Assembly (NCBI GenBank): GCA_037179385.1
Contig: CM074185.1
Span: 49,045,000 to 49,108,999 of the forward strand
DNA from: Holothuria scabra
Lineage: Eukaryota; Echinodermata; Holothuroidea; Aspidochirotida; Holothuriidae
Direction: 5' to 3'
Length of the DNA: 64,000 nucleotides
Under the pieces are notes generated by a model, which did no database searches, was not told where the DNA came from, and saw nothing but the letters and a program-made list of their open reading frames with translations. The stretch's first letter is position 1, and every line of letters begins with the position of its first letter. Of the stretch, positions 21,851-34,581 are shown one piece after another. Both the position numbers and the translations under genes were made by a program.

Positions 21851-22460
21851 AGAGTAACGTATTAAGTGGCGCTAAGGAAAAACTTTTCACGAGGTACCCG
21901 ACTGTGTCTCAAATGTTTGTTATCCTTTTCAACTTTTCATAAAAATTTTACTTTGAACAAAGCTTTTTCTGCTTTTCGGACAAAGATTTGAATTATTAAA
22001 ACAATCGGCCATTTCGGGCATTCTGTTGCGAAAGATTTTTTATCCCATTGATGTTTCGTTAATATGTTTACCTGGCTATCTATTTTTCGGGAAAATGCTT
22101 GAAAGATATGGATATTGTGTTGTGGGAGACTGGAGTAAAATTCACGAATAACAGTTTTTTGCGCTAGTCAAATAGCGATCTTGTTGACTTTTCATGAAAA
22201 ATTTGACACGGTTACGACGTTTCTTTCAATTCTTGGGCTCGAGCGTGCTTCGGAATTTCTGGAATACGATTTTTGGAAACTTAGGAGGCTGTCCGATTCT
22301 ATTCCCTAATTTCCATCTAAATTTTTCACAAAAATCTTCCATAATTTTAAATTTGGGGAAAAGTTTGGGAGAAGGCTGCCCGCCTCTTCGCCTCGTACGC
22401 CTATGCCTTAAAGACTATCTGAGCGAAGCACCAGCATGAGTCAGTCGGCGCAGAGAGTTC
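21851..22460. other. degenerate transposon-like sequence
   Basis: The stretch has the style of the hAT-like relics: CGCCTCTTCGCCTCGTACGCC near 22382-22402 and AGCACCAGCATGAGTCAGTCGGCGCAGAG-type order near 22425-22452, a variant of the GCGCCA...TTGGCGCGGAG motif. No clean terminus or target duplication was found. Confidence 0.4.
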
Positions 22461-23104
22461 AAAAAATTAGGAAATCGTAACCCTTCAAACTGTCGGACTT
22501 GCAAGCAGATTTCAAGCAGTCGTCATTTTGAGCTTTCTTTTTGCAATGAAATATTTAAACCGGCAAAAGGAATGAAAAAGTGCAAAATGATCAGAAATTT
22601 GCCTAACAAACTGGAGGGGTTATTTGGCAAGAGGAAGGGGAGAAAAGTCGAGGGATGTTGGGGGAAGGGGGAATTAAGCTAATTTGACGCATCACGTAGG
22701 CCTGTTTTAGTTGGAATAGGGCAGTATTGTTGCTTTATGAAGAAAAAAAGAAACTTTAACCATATTTGGAAGGAAATCCGCCCTTGTACACCATAATAGT
22801 ATGCTCGTAGATAAAATATATCAAAAATATTTTCATGATTATTATTATCTATTTTCATGTTACCGCTGGATACAGTTAATTTTTACGGTGCACCATTTTA
22901 ACGGCCAGTTTGCTTTTCGCCATTATGGTGCGCCATTATTTGATTAGCCAGAAATCCAACCAAAATTTTTTAAAGCAATGTTCTTTTTATGTGAAAGAAA
23001 CCACGACTATAAACCATTCTGTGCGGCAAACATTCTATCAAGATTTAATTACTTCTCATGTATGTTTTCCTCTTTGTTTCAATATCAGAATATTTTCATT
23101 GCCA
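22461..23104. other. anonymous DNA
   Basis: Nothing recognised. The ORF at 22910-23176 runs into the SINE fragment and is not a gene. Confidence 0.4.
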
Positions 23105-23255
23105 ATGGTAGCCAGTGTGAGCGATGCTCCGCATAAGCAACGGAGTAGGGAAAACAAGCCAGTAAGCCACAACTAGCAAAAAAGCCGTGGACGGCTCGAC
23201 TTGCACCAATAGGTAGTAAACTGGGCCGTAAAACTCTATCTAACTACCTAACCAT
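23105..23255 (+). mobile_element. SINE fragment (3' body)
   Basis: GCTCCGCATAAGCAACGGAG, AAAACAAGCCAGTAAGCCAC, CTCGACTTGCACCAATAGG and AAACTCTATCTAACTACC follow the order of the complete SINE at 26330-26560. The tRNA-like head is missing. Confidence 0.8.
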
Positions 23256-23859
23256 GATTGCTGGTAAAAATGCCTTTATTTGAATCGTTATTTCATAAAG
23301 GGTGAAGGGTAGGGCTTCCCCGCAAGTTAAATCATGCCCCGGTCTCTATACCATAAAAAGTAAAGGGCCATACCTGACCCCTGTCTCGAACAATCCACGG
23401 TACAAAGGTTTAAATACGAAAACTTTCCGAAGAGTAATATCTTAGTGAAACTATTTTATGGAGAATGTGATGTCCATCGAGATACCTTCAAAATGTATTC
23501 CTCAATGCTATTTTTTTTTGTTTAATAAAGGCAATTACATTTCGATTCGTGTCATAGCTTTGCTTATTGAGTAATAATAGGATCTTCCAAATTGGTGAAA
23601 TGGAATTAAAATCTAGGTAACAATCATCTAAATGCTAGCTTAAGGATCGTGAGAAGTTTAGATAGGCTATTTCAAGAAAAGTAAGTCGGATAAAGTGTGT
23701 ACCTGCGATATTTGAGCAACAAGGCCAAGTTACTAATAGTGTTCCTGGTATCCTGGTGTGGACGAAAATCTTCAAAGCACGATTCTGTGGGTATTTCCTT
23801 TTACAATTTGAACTATCCAAGTACAATTTAGGCTGCATTTCCTTTTCGTAGTGAAGATT
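23256..23859. other. anonymous DNA
   Basis: AT-rich, no gene or element recognised. Confidence 0.4.
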
Positions 23860-24035
23860 TGCTTTTCATTCTAGGGGTGAAGACGTGTTTTTTATTTTCG
23901 GAGTAAAAACGTGTTTTTCATTCTAGGGGTAAAGACGTGATTTTCATTTTCGGATTGAAAATGAGTAAAAACTCCTTTTTTCGGACTAAAAACGTGTATT
24001 TCATTTTCGGACTGAAAGCGTGTCGGACTAACAAC
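23860..24035 (+). repeat. minisatellite with about 26-bp period
   Basis: GACGTG, AACGTG and GACGTG recur at about 23882, 23908 and 23934, with further eroded units to about 24035. Two unit types alternate: CATTCTAGGGGTGAAGACGTG and a CATTTTCGGACTAAAAACGTG type. Frames on both strands read through it as repeats and are not genes. Confidence 0.8.
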
Positions 24036-24264
24036 GTGTACCCGCAAAACGACCTTTGGTCATTATTTCTCAAACATAGGCACAGCCTTGTACTGAAAGA
24101 GGATACTTTTTTGAAAGCCAACTAATATTAACTTCTGTTGGGTAAGGTTCTCCACTATAACGTAAGAGGAGTCATAGGGACGTATCCCCTGTAATATTGA
24201 GTAAGTCGAGTGACGTAGCGACTTCAGTAAGTCTCTACGTCACCAATTTAAAGTACGTGTCTGT

Positions 24265-24365
24265 TCTACCTTGGGTCTTATCTGGGAAAAAGACCGTGGC
24301 CAGATCGACTTGAACCGATTGGTTGTAGCCTGGAACGTAAAACAACATCTAATTAACTTACTCTT
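24265..24365 (+). mobile_element. SINE fragment (3' end)
   Basis: ATCTGGGAAAAAGACCGTGG, ATCGACTTGAACCGATTGG and AAAACAACATCTAATTAAC match the 3' body of the SINE family with several substitutions. The rest of the SINE is absent. Confidence 0.7.
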
Positions 24366-26325
24366 GCTTGGGTCGCTACTACTATGCCCCCTTATTACAC
24401 TTCACCAAGAATTTGGGAGTCGTCTAAGCCTTTATTTCAAAATCCTATTACTTAGTTACGGAACATTCTATGATTGAACTAAAACGTAGATTTGAACCAA
24501 TTAAAAAATAAAAAAAACCAACATCAGCAAAGGCACAGCTGATTGGTTAATTAATCAGATATGCGAACAAGATTTTTCTCAGTTTTTTTTTATTCTGGCT
24601 GCCGACTGATCTATTTGGTTTATGCAAAGATCAATGGTGCAGCAAACTCACGTGCACATTGTAAGGCCTCCAAAACAACGTCAGTAGTGACGTCAATGTA
24701 TGAGATCCTTAGACATGATCTTAATTTCAACCCAATGAAAAATAAAATTTGCGACTTTTTAATTCATTACAAAATTTTATTGTCTTTTGATATATTACTT
24801 TACCGTTTCGTTCCTAAATTTAGCTTGAAGATCCGAACCTTCTTTAGACAAAGTCACCATAATGTAATAAAACTCTCTAAATCTCTTTGACGTAACTGCT
24901 TTACAGTCTTCCCTTTTCCCTTACTTTCAAATCAGATGCATGCATTTATTGTTTAAATGTACTTTAATTAAGGGTTTCGACTGCCAGTATTCATCTTTTA
25001 CAAGACTTTATTCTAGAAATAAAAATAAGGGATTATGTTTGGTGGGCTAAAAGTAAATCCGAATGTGAGATTGAATCCAGCCAAAACTTTAATGATATAT
25101 AATTCCTTACAAATGTAGAATCAGCTTGAAAGACTTCCAACAGGGACTGATCCAAGACTATATCTTTATCTGATTACAACCACAAGTTCTACCGCACTTC
25201 AACGTCACTGACACACTACACACTGCTAAATTGAGACCGAAGGTGATGATAAATTTAAATTTTAGGTGAACAGATTTTCAAAATCTAAATCCAGTAGCTT
25301 GAAAACAAATGATAGATATTTCGACCCTGTCTGACTTTCCGTAACCACACAATGTAAAATTATGAGAAGATCCCTAATCAAGCTGTTCGAAGATTTGTTA
25401 CTCCATGATATCTTATGTTCCTTGACCTCAGAGTGAAAACGTTAAAAAATAATATTTGTAGTTGAATATTCCCTAGTTTGGCAGAAGGCGATTTAAAGTC
25501 TATAGAGGCAACAGTACAAAAACCCGTTATTGTTTTCATTTTACTTGGTTGTTAGCGAATGACCGATAGACTACTATATTAAGTAGCATCTTGTTTATTG
25601 CCCAACACATTTATTTACGCTTTGTTGTCGAGGAGTACGCAGGGAGCTATACACGACAATCCCTCTGTATTCGTGATGAGACGCATCCCTGATTTCCTTT
25701 AAAACATTTCCTTGGCAACGTTATGTAGTTTCTACGGCTGTACAGTAGTGCAGTACTAGTGAGCTAGAATTGGTAAAAACTTGTTTAAATGATGAAGTTA
25801 TAATGCCTTTTTTTCATCTATAGGTAAGGTGTTGTTTTTTTACATTCAGAGTACGATATTGTCTGTTTTATTGGTTTTGAAGCTCAATTAAACAGAAACG
25901 TTTGCAATCTTGTTTGTCTTGGAAGACTAGGTATCATGCAAATAAATTGTGATGGCTAGATCAATGAGGCTTGTCGTAATACAGACAGTCTAATTGCAAC
26001 AAAAAGCGAATCTCTCTTCACAATAAGTAAGTGTTTTCATGCACTGACTTGCAGGGGAGTCAGGGTTATAGAGCGTTTTCCTTGCAGACTGTCTTCAAAC
26101 GTGCTTTAGGTTGTTTTCACACTACCAACGAAGCAAAACAGAACATAGCAAATTTTAAGTGCCGGACACCATGAAACGTTGCAACAGTATGTAATACTGA
26201 AGTCTAGATGCTTCTGCATGGTATCTATTCCTTAAAGTAAAACGAATTGGTGCGTTGAATGTTTAAATAAAAAAAACTAGGCCAGCTTGGTTGTGAGAAA
26301 GTCAAAGGAATTTTGGTTCCTTTTG
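24366..26325. other. anonymous DNA
   Basis: About 2 kb without a recognisable gene or repeat. The ORF at 24561-24890 has no domain and an AT-driven composition. Confidence 0.4.
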
Positions 26326-26329
26326 AGAC

Positions 26330-26560
26330 CGCGTGTTTGATCGAACGGTAGAGCATCCAACTCTCACGCAGAAGGTCCGGGTTCGATTCCCAGGTTGTGT
26401 CGTACCAAAGACCCTACTGCCATTGTGTTTGATGCTTCGCATAAGCAATGGGGTAGGAAAAAAGCCAGTGAGTCACAACTGTAAAAAGGGCTTGGACGGT
26501 TCGACTTGAACCAATAGGTTGCAATTTGGGCCGTAAAACTCCATCCAACTCACAAACTAA
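26330..26560 (+). mobile_element. tRNA-derived SINE, near full length
   Basis: The tRNA-like head has A-box-like TGATCGAACGGTAGAGC and B-box GGTTCGATTCC at 26372-26382, separated by an anticodon-like region. It is followed by ACCAAAGACCCTACTGCC, GCTTCGCATAAGCAATGGGG, AAAGCCAGTGAGTCACAACTG, TTCGACTTGAACCAATAGG and AAACTCCATCCAACTCAC. This uninterrupted copy shows the normal order of the family. It is not a functional tRNA because the stems do not close and the body continues into SINE sequence. Confidence 0.85.
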
Positions 26561-28967
26561 TTTTGAGAAAAACGGGTTTTCTCTCAAATTTCTATCGACA
26601 CTCAATCCAAACAACATAGTTTGTTAAATCAATGTATTACTTTAAGCCATGTAGAGTTATATTTGCTAGAGTTTGTAAAACTCCGTGCTTCATTCTAATC
26701 GCGTCGAAGACCAAAGAACAACTAAAAAATAATACGAAATGGTCCCTGTAAATAAAGAAGCAATCTAAAGGTTCAAAGCAAGCTTCTATACTGATCGTCT
26801 CATTTAACTATTGCAACTGTTCAACTGGGCAGTTTACTTGGTGCAACGCTTAGGAAGTCAGGATATGGATGGTAACAAAAATGTGTTGATACTAAATAGA
26901 TTTCGTTTCACATTAGATAATTCCCCCAACCCCCTTGAAAGTGGACGTCATTACTTGGCCGATAGCGTAGCGACTTGGCCGAATTCATTACAATATAAAA
27001 TCACAGACGTCAAGAAACGGTCACTGGACTATTTTTATCTGTAACAATGTTGCTGTTTGTCAGTGGCATAACAAGCAAGGACATCACGGACAAGAAAAGT
27101 TTGTCCAAGTTTCAAGGGAGTGAATTCTCTAATGAAAACACCATTTTTGGCAATATATTACGTACCCGTTCTGTTGTATATATCATGCACAACTTATTTT
27201 CGTGAAAATTCGAGTTACCTTTTTACGTGAAAAGAATATGCCAGATTGAAGCCAAAACGGGCACAATCTTTATCAGAAAATCATTATTCTTCTGCGGATC
27301 ATTAATTACATAACCACTTTCTTTCAATGGAAAGTGGCGTATACCTAACTTAGAGAGCGAATTTCTTAGTTTTAAAACAAACTTTTATACGATACATTCA
27401 CCTAGATTCCACTTTTGGTCGTCACTCCTTCGTCTAAAAGTGTACATTAGGCTCCTTTTAAGATAAGCACTCATTTTGCTGAATACCTATTGTCTCAGAG
27501 CCTATTTATACCCTCTTCTGTGTATAAATTTTTGTGCTGTTCGAACAATGTCATTTATTTCTTGTAATGTGTCAAATGTCCAAGAGCCACGCACATTGGT
27601 GAAACAGGTACGAAATTTACACTATGGTTCAATATCATTAACATAGCGTCCGCCCTAACAGGCCGAACATTTAAACATTCCATACCACCAGATACTAGAC
27701 CTGAAATGCATTTATACCACACGGCTTTTTAAAGATACAGAGGAAAGGATCATGCAAAAGGTAAGTTCATCTTTCCACTTAAAACCAATAAAACCGGGCT
27801 TAACAGGAACTTCTGTTTCATGAGCGACCAAGCGTGGGTTACCTCTAACACTATGAAAGATTTTGGCTCATTTTTGTGTTCTCAATTGAGGAAGGGCAGT
27901 GGTGTTAGGCACTAAATATTGTGTACGTATTCTTGATCGTTATGTTCTAGTTGGAAATGTATATATCATTTTTCTTTTCGTCCCAACTATGAAAGATGGA
28001 ACTTTGCACGAGAAAGTCGATACAAAGGTTTCATTTCTTCCGTTCACATTTAAAACACCCCAGTTGAGTTATAGTGCCCCTGTATGGGTACGAAAAGACA
28101 GTTTTGATTTGTTTAGTGAATCCTCAAGTGATTTACCCCTTCTATATGCAGAAAAAATTAAACTGTGAGGGCAAACATTGGTCATAAGAGACAAACTAAG
28201 GATATAAATGTGTTTGAATTTGAACGGAAGACGTGTGACCTTGTACACACTTTCTGATGCAAAGTTTCATCTTTTCTAGTTGTGCTACTAAGAAAACTTA
28301 AGCTATTAATAGTTTTGCTTCCTGTTCTAGTGCTTGCGTAATTTATATAGCAACTTGTCCGAAATGTAATTTGTAGTCTGTTGGGTGTACCTCTACGGAT
28401 TTTAAAGTTGCGATGTAGGTATCACAAATCGAGTCAGATGAAAATCAGCAGTCCATTAAAATTCTTCTCCTCATCAACTGTCCGACATTAATTTTATTAT
28501 TACTGAACAGACTGACAGCAAGTCTAACGTCGATACCGCCCCCACCAAAAGAGAGGGTTATAGGATCTCCGAACTGAATATTCTATGTCTTCTAACTCTT
28601 AACAAAAGAGTGGAATTTAACTGGTCTAAAAGAGTTATCTACCTACCATAAAGTCCAGATGTTTTAAGTGTTTAATGTTCTAGCCTAACACTCCTTTCAG
28701 GTCCTTTGAATCTACTATCGGTTCTTGTTTTCATTCTAGGGGATTCTCACTGCCCTGGTGCAGCATATTTTCAGCTGGTTTTAAGCTTATCCTTTTTTCT
28801 TCTTTTACTCTTTATTGTTTATCCACCTGGTGGTTTTAATTTTTATTCTCAACTTGTCTTAATTTGTGTTGGTTGTTTTTATCCTTTGTTCGTTTGTCTT
28901 TTATAAATTGTATGGGTGGATATTTCAACGCAGTTTACTTTAATTCATTCGAATCGAGGAAGCTGAA
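26561..28967. other. anonymous DNA
   Basis: No gene is recognised over 2.4 kb. A frame at 27899-28168 (89 codons) has a plausible amino-acid mix (APVWVRKDSFDLFSESSSDL) but no domain and no exon context, so I leave it uncalled. The segment near 26940-26975 has GTAGCGACTTGGCC words, also weakly present near 24200. Confidence 0.4.
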
Positions 28968-28990
28968 TATATATATATATATATATATAT
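28968..28990. repeat. short TA microsatellite left of the Penelope inverted repeat
   Basis: About eleven TA units that end at the AGGTAAACAGATTGG arm boundary. Confidence 0.9.
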
Positions 28991-29036
28991 AGGTAAACAG
29001 ATTGGAATGATAAAAAGTGCTAAAATTCGGAAGAAA

Positions 29037-29076
29037 GCTCCGCAACGTTTCGGGTATGTACCCTTCATCAGGCGGC
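29037..29076 (-). ncRNA. hammerhead ribozyme motif, left arm
   Basis: On the minus strand: CCGC, CTGATGA, A, GGG-TACATA-CCC hairpin, GAAAC, GTT, GCGG. Stem I pairs CCGC with GCGG, stem II is the GGG/CCC hairpin, and GTT is a permitted cleavage triplet. Stem III is only AC/GT. Core positions look intact. It is identical to the right-arm motif but on the opposite strand. Confidence 0.75.
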
Positions 29077-29118
29077 AAAATAATAACTGATCAAAAAAAC
29101 GATATTCAAAAGAAACAA

Positions 29119-29146
29119 CACCTACGTCAACGCGTTGACGTAGGTG
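29119..29146. repeat. perfect 28-bp palindrome in the inverted-repeat spacer
   Basis: CACCTACGTCAACG is followed directly by its exact reverse complement. It begins at the inner edge of the left arm and not in the centre of the spacer, so it is a separate symmetry from the 130-bp arms. Confidence 0.95.
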
Positions 29147-29235
29147 CTTGGCCTTTGTACGCGCGCCGATCGAGTTGTATCGGCACCCGTTTGTTGTTTC
29201 TTTTGAATATCGCTTTTTTGATCAGTTATTATTTT

Positions 29236-29275
29236 GCCGCCTGATGAAGGGTACATACCCGAAACGTTGCGGAGC
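29236..29275 (+). ncRNA. hammerhead ribozyme motif, right arm
   Basis: Same sequence and stems as the left-arm motif, here on the plus strand (GCCGC at 29236, CTGATGA at 29241, GAAAC at 29261, GTT then GCGG at 29266-29272). A transcript through both arms in either direction would contain one functional-strand motif and its complement. Confidence 0.75.
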
Positions 29276-29356
29276 TTTCTTTGGAATTTTAGCACTTTTT
29301 ATCATTCCAATCTGTTTACCTTCATACTTTACCAGTGCTACGCAGTATTCGACCTT

Positions 29357-30023
<667 letters not shown>

Positions 30024-33000
30024 TGAAAATTTAGGGCGAAATATTAGTTAACATTTAACAAAACTTTTTAACACTTTTACTATGGAAATACGTAAACGTA
30101 TTTAGCTTTAAAATTGTCTCGTACAGAGAATTGCACTCATCAGAGCAGATATTGCAGGTGAAGGTACTGAAAAATTACTGAAAAGCACGGAACACAGTAG
30201 CACATTAGTATTTAAAGTGCAGTCGCCCATTTCCTTGGATTAGGCTGTTGCAGCATGCTAAGACGGGTTAACACTGAGTAGCACAAACTTCTTAAAGTGT
30301 CTGCAGGCAGTTAAACGCTCATTCCGCTTGTTGAGGCTGGAAGCTGGTCCGAAAATTTTTTGCTTTTTAACGATCTTCCAAGATGCGCTGTAATTGACAT
30401 TATTGTCCTTAAGGTACATAACGTCTCTAAACTTGATATTTTGTATCATATTGAGTATGCTGTCCTCAAAGGCCGCCATTTCATGTATCTGTGGGGGAAC
30501 TATCGTACTTGCGAATCAATATGTTTCAATTTTACCAGTCTTGTCCTCTTGGTCAAGGAAGAAAAATGCTCCATCTCATCCTTCTAAGGAGGTGTTCCCT
30601 TTTCTCACTTAATCTTCTCAAGTAACTGTGGTAGGGGGATATTCTTCATCGACTGGTCAAAACTCATTGAATCCATGATTTGGACCAAATCATGTATATC
30701 AATGTAAAATATCTATTTATTTTTACGACTCATGCAATACATTTTTGGTGTAAATGTTTGTCTTCTTTCAATAATTAATATTACAAAGTTCATCTTTGAT
30801 TTAACATTACTCTCTTCATTTATTCAAGTCTTCTGCCACAACTACGCTTTAGATAAAAAATAAAATGCCTTTTGTCTTTCAAACGCTTTATACAAGATTC
30901 TTACGCTACTATTTCTCTCTTTCAAACGATTAATTTCTGTAAATAATGAATTCAAACATAAATACGAAGCTCTCGCCAATGTTCGGGTGTACAACTAATC
31001 ACATGACCAAGCTATACTGTGTAGAGGCGAAACTTCTCTCAGCACGAAAGCTCTAATAAAACTGGCAAGTTCACATGTATCTCGCTGTCAAGAAAAACAA
31101 CGTCTTCTTCCAAGCAGTCGTCAGACAGAGAAACCAATATTAAATCGCAAACATGCAATGTCATATATAGTGATCAATCTAAGTTGTATATTATACAGAA
31201 CAGACCGTATAGTGAAACACTGATGTCAGTGTACTCGGCAATTATTGATCATTCTCTGTTCGGGTTTTAGCCCTAGTAGCTCATCCTATGGAAACGCTTT
31301 GGAAATAGCTTTAGTTTGTGGACACCTGTAGACATTGAAGAGCTAAATAAGAAGAAAATATCTTGCATTTGTTTTATTTTCCAAACAGAATTTCCTACCT
31401 GTTGAGTGATATTTTTCCGTCTTTTGACAAGGGCTGAATGGAAGGTGTATTTTTGTAATTCACCCTTTCTGTTGATCTTGGCTTTGGACCTTGTATTTTG
31501 TGAATGGAATTGCCTGTACTGTTGAATGAACCACAGTTCGTGCAACAACTTGAAAATCCCTTCACGTTTCCAGGGGGCTAGGTTTTGAAAACAATTCGCT
31601 GTAAATGTTTACTCAGTGAGGATGTGTCAAGAAAAGTCTCTTCTATTTTCAACTAAGTACATGACTTGCGTTTGTATCGATATTGCCTTTCCATATTTGG
31701 GAATATATTGAATTGGTACGTTTGTTCGGATGAAAAGAGCTGAGGACTGGAAACGGAGCACTAAAATAATGTTGAAATATCGGGTATCAACCATTTCAAC
31801 AAAAACAAAGGGTGAGTAACGATAGACTTCATATTGCGTTTGGTGTTTTTATTATGCAGATGTTCACAATACGACTTTTCTCGAAATAACTCGCTCGAAA
31901 AATTCAAAGCACGAATAAAGTTCACGTTATCACGTATTTCTTCAGACGTTTACAATATTCAGGAAGGGATAAATCTAAGAGGGTAAGGATAATAGGGTTA
32001 AAAATTTGATTCAAGATGTACGCTTGATGTGCACTTGGTTAAAAAACATGCCCTAAGGCATACAAAATGTGAGGAATCGACTACGTATTGAAAAGGATGT
32101 TTGCTATCAATTATTTTAAAGACCAGTTGACTAGATGCTCAACTTTTACAATGCGCTCAGTAAAAAAGATAAACACTACCTGTTATAAGCAAGGCTTCAG
32201 GCCCAGTTTTGAAAGTAAGAATTGTTTAATTCCTAATCTTTTCAAACAAGTATTATACCTGAGGGAGGAACACCAACTGGCACTCTTACATTCATACAAA
32301 TTGGATAAGGGTTTAGTTATGAAAATAATTGAACCAAACACATATCAAATCTTTACTCATTTTATAGTTTCTTTTAGATTTGTCACAAATTTCATTTTGA
32401 GGAGTTATTGTTCTAGATGTTTTAAAGTTGGAAATGGTCAGCTTCTGAAGGAATATTAATCGTCACCTGCAAATCTCCTTGCCTTTTAAAGAGGCCATAT
32501 GATGAACGGTACTTCAGGTACACTTTTCTAATTTTAAAAGAGAATTTCTTTTCTAATGACACTTTTGGTTCAATGAATTCAAGTATCCTACAAATAACTA
32601 ATAGCCTAAGTGTAAATTAGCTGTCTCATAATCATGATTTTCCTATAGTGTTAGGTCATTGCTTACTGATATTTCGACCTCAAATAAACGTTTCGGCTTT
32701 TTTGTTGAAAAGTTGCATGGCTTAAATAAAGCAATTAGTGATTTTCACCTGCGCTTTATTCGGTATTTATCAGAGGGTAAGTCTGTCACCGAGTGTGCAA
32801 GTTGAAACTGATAAGTTACCTTTAAATTGAAAAAGTTTTCTTGCAGATAAGTGGACGTGTGAAGGAATCTGATATAGGACACTCCTAACTGGTTGTTTCT
32901 TGGCATCTAACTGTCAAACTAGGAAGAGCTTTTTAAAATTAAAAGTGCAACTATGGATCAATTTTGACATCGAAAGTGATGAGTGATGCCGCAAAAATGG

Positions 33001-34332
33001 GGAAGCCAACATTTCCCCTTCTGAAGCTGTCGGCCTTCTAACTTCATTAACAAGCCACCAGTCAAAGAAGGAAAACCATTTGTTGGAAATTTATCCTTGG
33101 ACCACTCATTCCTGCAATGCTTGAAATACGCAACGTACTCCCCTGAACATAGTTGCGTAGCTACGGAAATTCATAACTGGGGAGAGCACATTTGAACGGG
33201 CCAAGTCCAAGGGGAAACGACATTTAACACATAACTTTGAGAGTTCTTGTGGGGAATGTGGGGTAATCTGGAGCCTCACTCTTCGCACACCTATTTAGAA
33301 GAAAACTTTGCTACACCATTAGCCCAAGCACCCGCACTTTCGGATGAAATCATGCTCATGCGCATGCGTCAGCGACAATCTTCCCATTGATTTCATCTAC
33401 ATTTATGTTGAATATTGTCCCTCAAATATGACAGTACTTTCTACTAACTTGCATATAACTAACACTTTCGTGTTATTTTTCAGTCGATTGATTGGTTCTC
33501 CTTTTTTCACGTGTATCCACTTCATCTGATTGCGATGCCAATGTTGCGTTTTCCGATTGTGTTTTAGTAAATACTTGTGCCCAGTACCTATATATGTTCA
33601 CCATATACGGTTCCACCCAGCAAAACATCGAAACTTATTAATCGAAGCCACAGCTTCGATTGTAGGAATTGCTCGTTCAGTCACGTGGTTTCGTGTCTTC
33701 GTGAGCGGTCAGTGCGGATGAATATTATGTGTTCCTTTTTGATTCATATTGCAATCGCACGCTGTTCGTTTGTACAGTGAAACAGCTGCGCAGTTATGTT
33801 AAGTTGTTCCGTAGGGGGATTTTCAACAAAGTTTAACTATTTCTTTATAAGGGGATTTGCCCGAACAACTCCTGTAAGGTGATAATGTGCAAATAATGAA
33901 GTAGTTCCACATTCAAAGGTATTGTTCTGCATCCTCCTCTCTGGTTGAAAAAAGGTGTAAATATCGTTTGCAAACAATTTATACCTCTCAGGGATTTCAA
34001 AATAAATTTGAAAGGTTGCATTTTCAAACATATGCCATGCCACTTTGTTTTGTCGGAACTGTTTCATCAAGCAACTTCGTCGACCGTATTCAATTCAATG
34101 TAAGCAAGTCACCTAACTTACGTTTATGCATACATGCAGCTAGCTGTAGTTAGTGTACGTACTGTGTCGTGATTGCGACAGTAACAAGGCCAGGGAACGA
34201 TCTACCAATTTCTAGGTATTAAATTTGTCGTTGATTTCATTATCCTGTGTGGGCAAATTTGTTGTAGTTTATCAACTACCGGTACCTGTAAAACAAAGGA
34301 AAAGACAGTCTACCCACGGTTATCGTAGTTCT
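30024..34332. other. anonymous DNA
   Basis: No gene or repeat family is recognised over 4.3 kb. The longest frame (32088-32459, 123 codons, plus strand) has no domain and no clear exon context. A few TAGGCCTA-like words occur, as elsewhere in the window. Confidence 0.4.
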
Positions 34333-34452
34333 CAGTAAAGGACAAACGTTTTGTATCGACGGTCGCCGTAGTTGCTCCCTATACATTTGTGTAGGGAGCA
34401 ATTACGCGACTGTCCATACGTACTGTTGTCCTTTAGGCTTTACTGAGGACAA
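34333..34452. mobile_element. small foldback element with a strong central hairpin
   Basis: CAGTAAAGGACAA near the left edge is matched in inverse by TTGTCCTTTAGGC-TTTACTG near the right. At the centre TTGCTCCCTATACA is followed, after TTTG, by its near-perfect inverse TGTGTAGGGAGCAA (about 34370-34402). The whole segment can form a stem of more than 100 bases with loops. No coding frame. Possibly a degraded MITE. Confidence 0.6.
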
Positions 34453-34581
34453 AAGTCTTGCCCAATCACAGTTACGAAGGCCTAAAGCCTTACGTTACAG
34501 AACAAAACAAGTCTAACATAAACATTTAGTCGTGTCATAGTTAAAAAGGTGCGCCCGGCGTAGGCCTAGACACTGCAGCTA

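Larger units (their letters stand above)
28991..29321. mobile_element. Penelope-like 3' ends arranged as an inverted repeat
   Basis: The left arm (28991-29120) and right arm (29192-29321) are inverted copies of about 130 bp with very few mismatches. AGGTAAACAGATTGG at the left edge matches CCAATCTGTTTACCT at the right edge. Each arm carries a hammerhead motif and the same AAAAAGTGCTNAAAATT word order that also marks the 3' parts of the two other Penelope copies. The arms belong to a sister subfamily of copies 1 and 2, differing in stem sequences. The 71-bp spacer contains a perfect 28-bp palindrome at one side. TA arrays abut both outer ends. No recognisable protein remains. Confidence 0.85.

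Noticed and set aside
22910..23176. 88-codon ORF
   Set aside because: Its C-terminal third is translated SINE body and the rest has no domain.
23860..24035. CRISPR-like array
   Set aside because: Units are contiguous with no unique spacers, and the window is eukaryotic; it is a minisatellite.
23918..24125. ORFs on both strands over 23.9-24.1 kb
   Set aside because: They are translations of the 26-bp minisatellite.
26340..26400. Candidate tRNA gene
   Set aside because: Same SINE family; head of a near full-length SINE and not a free-standing tRNA.
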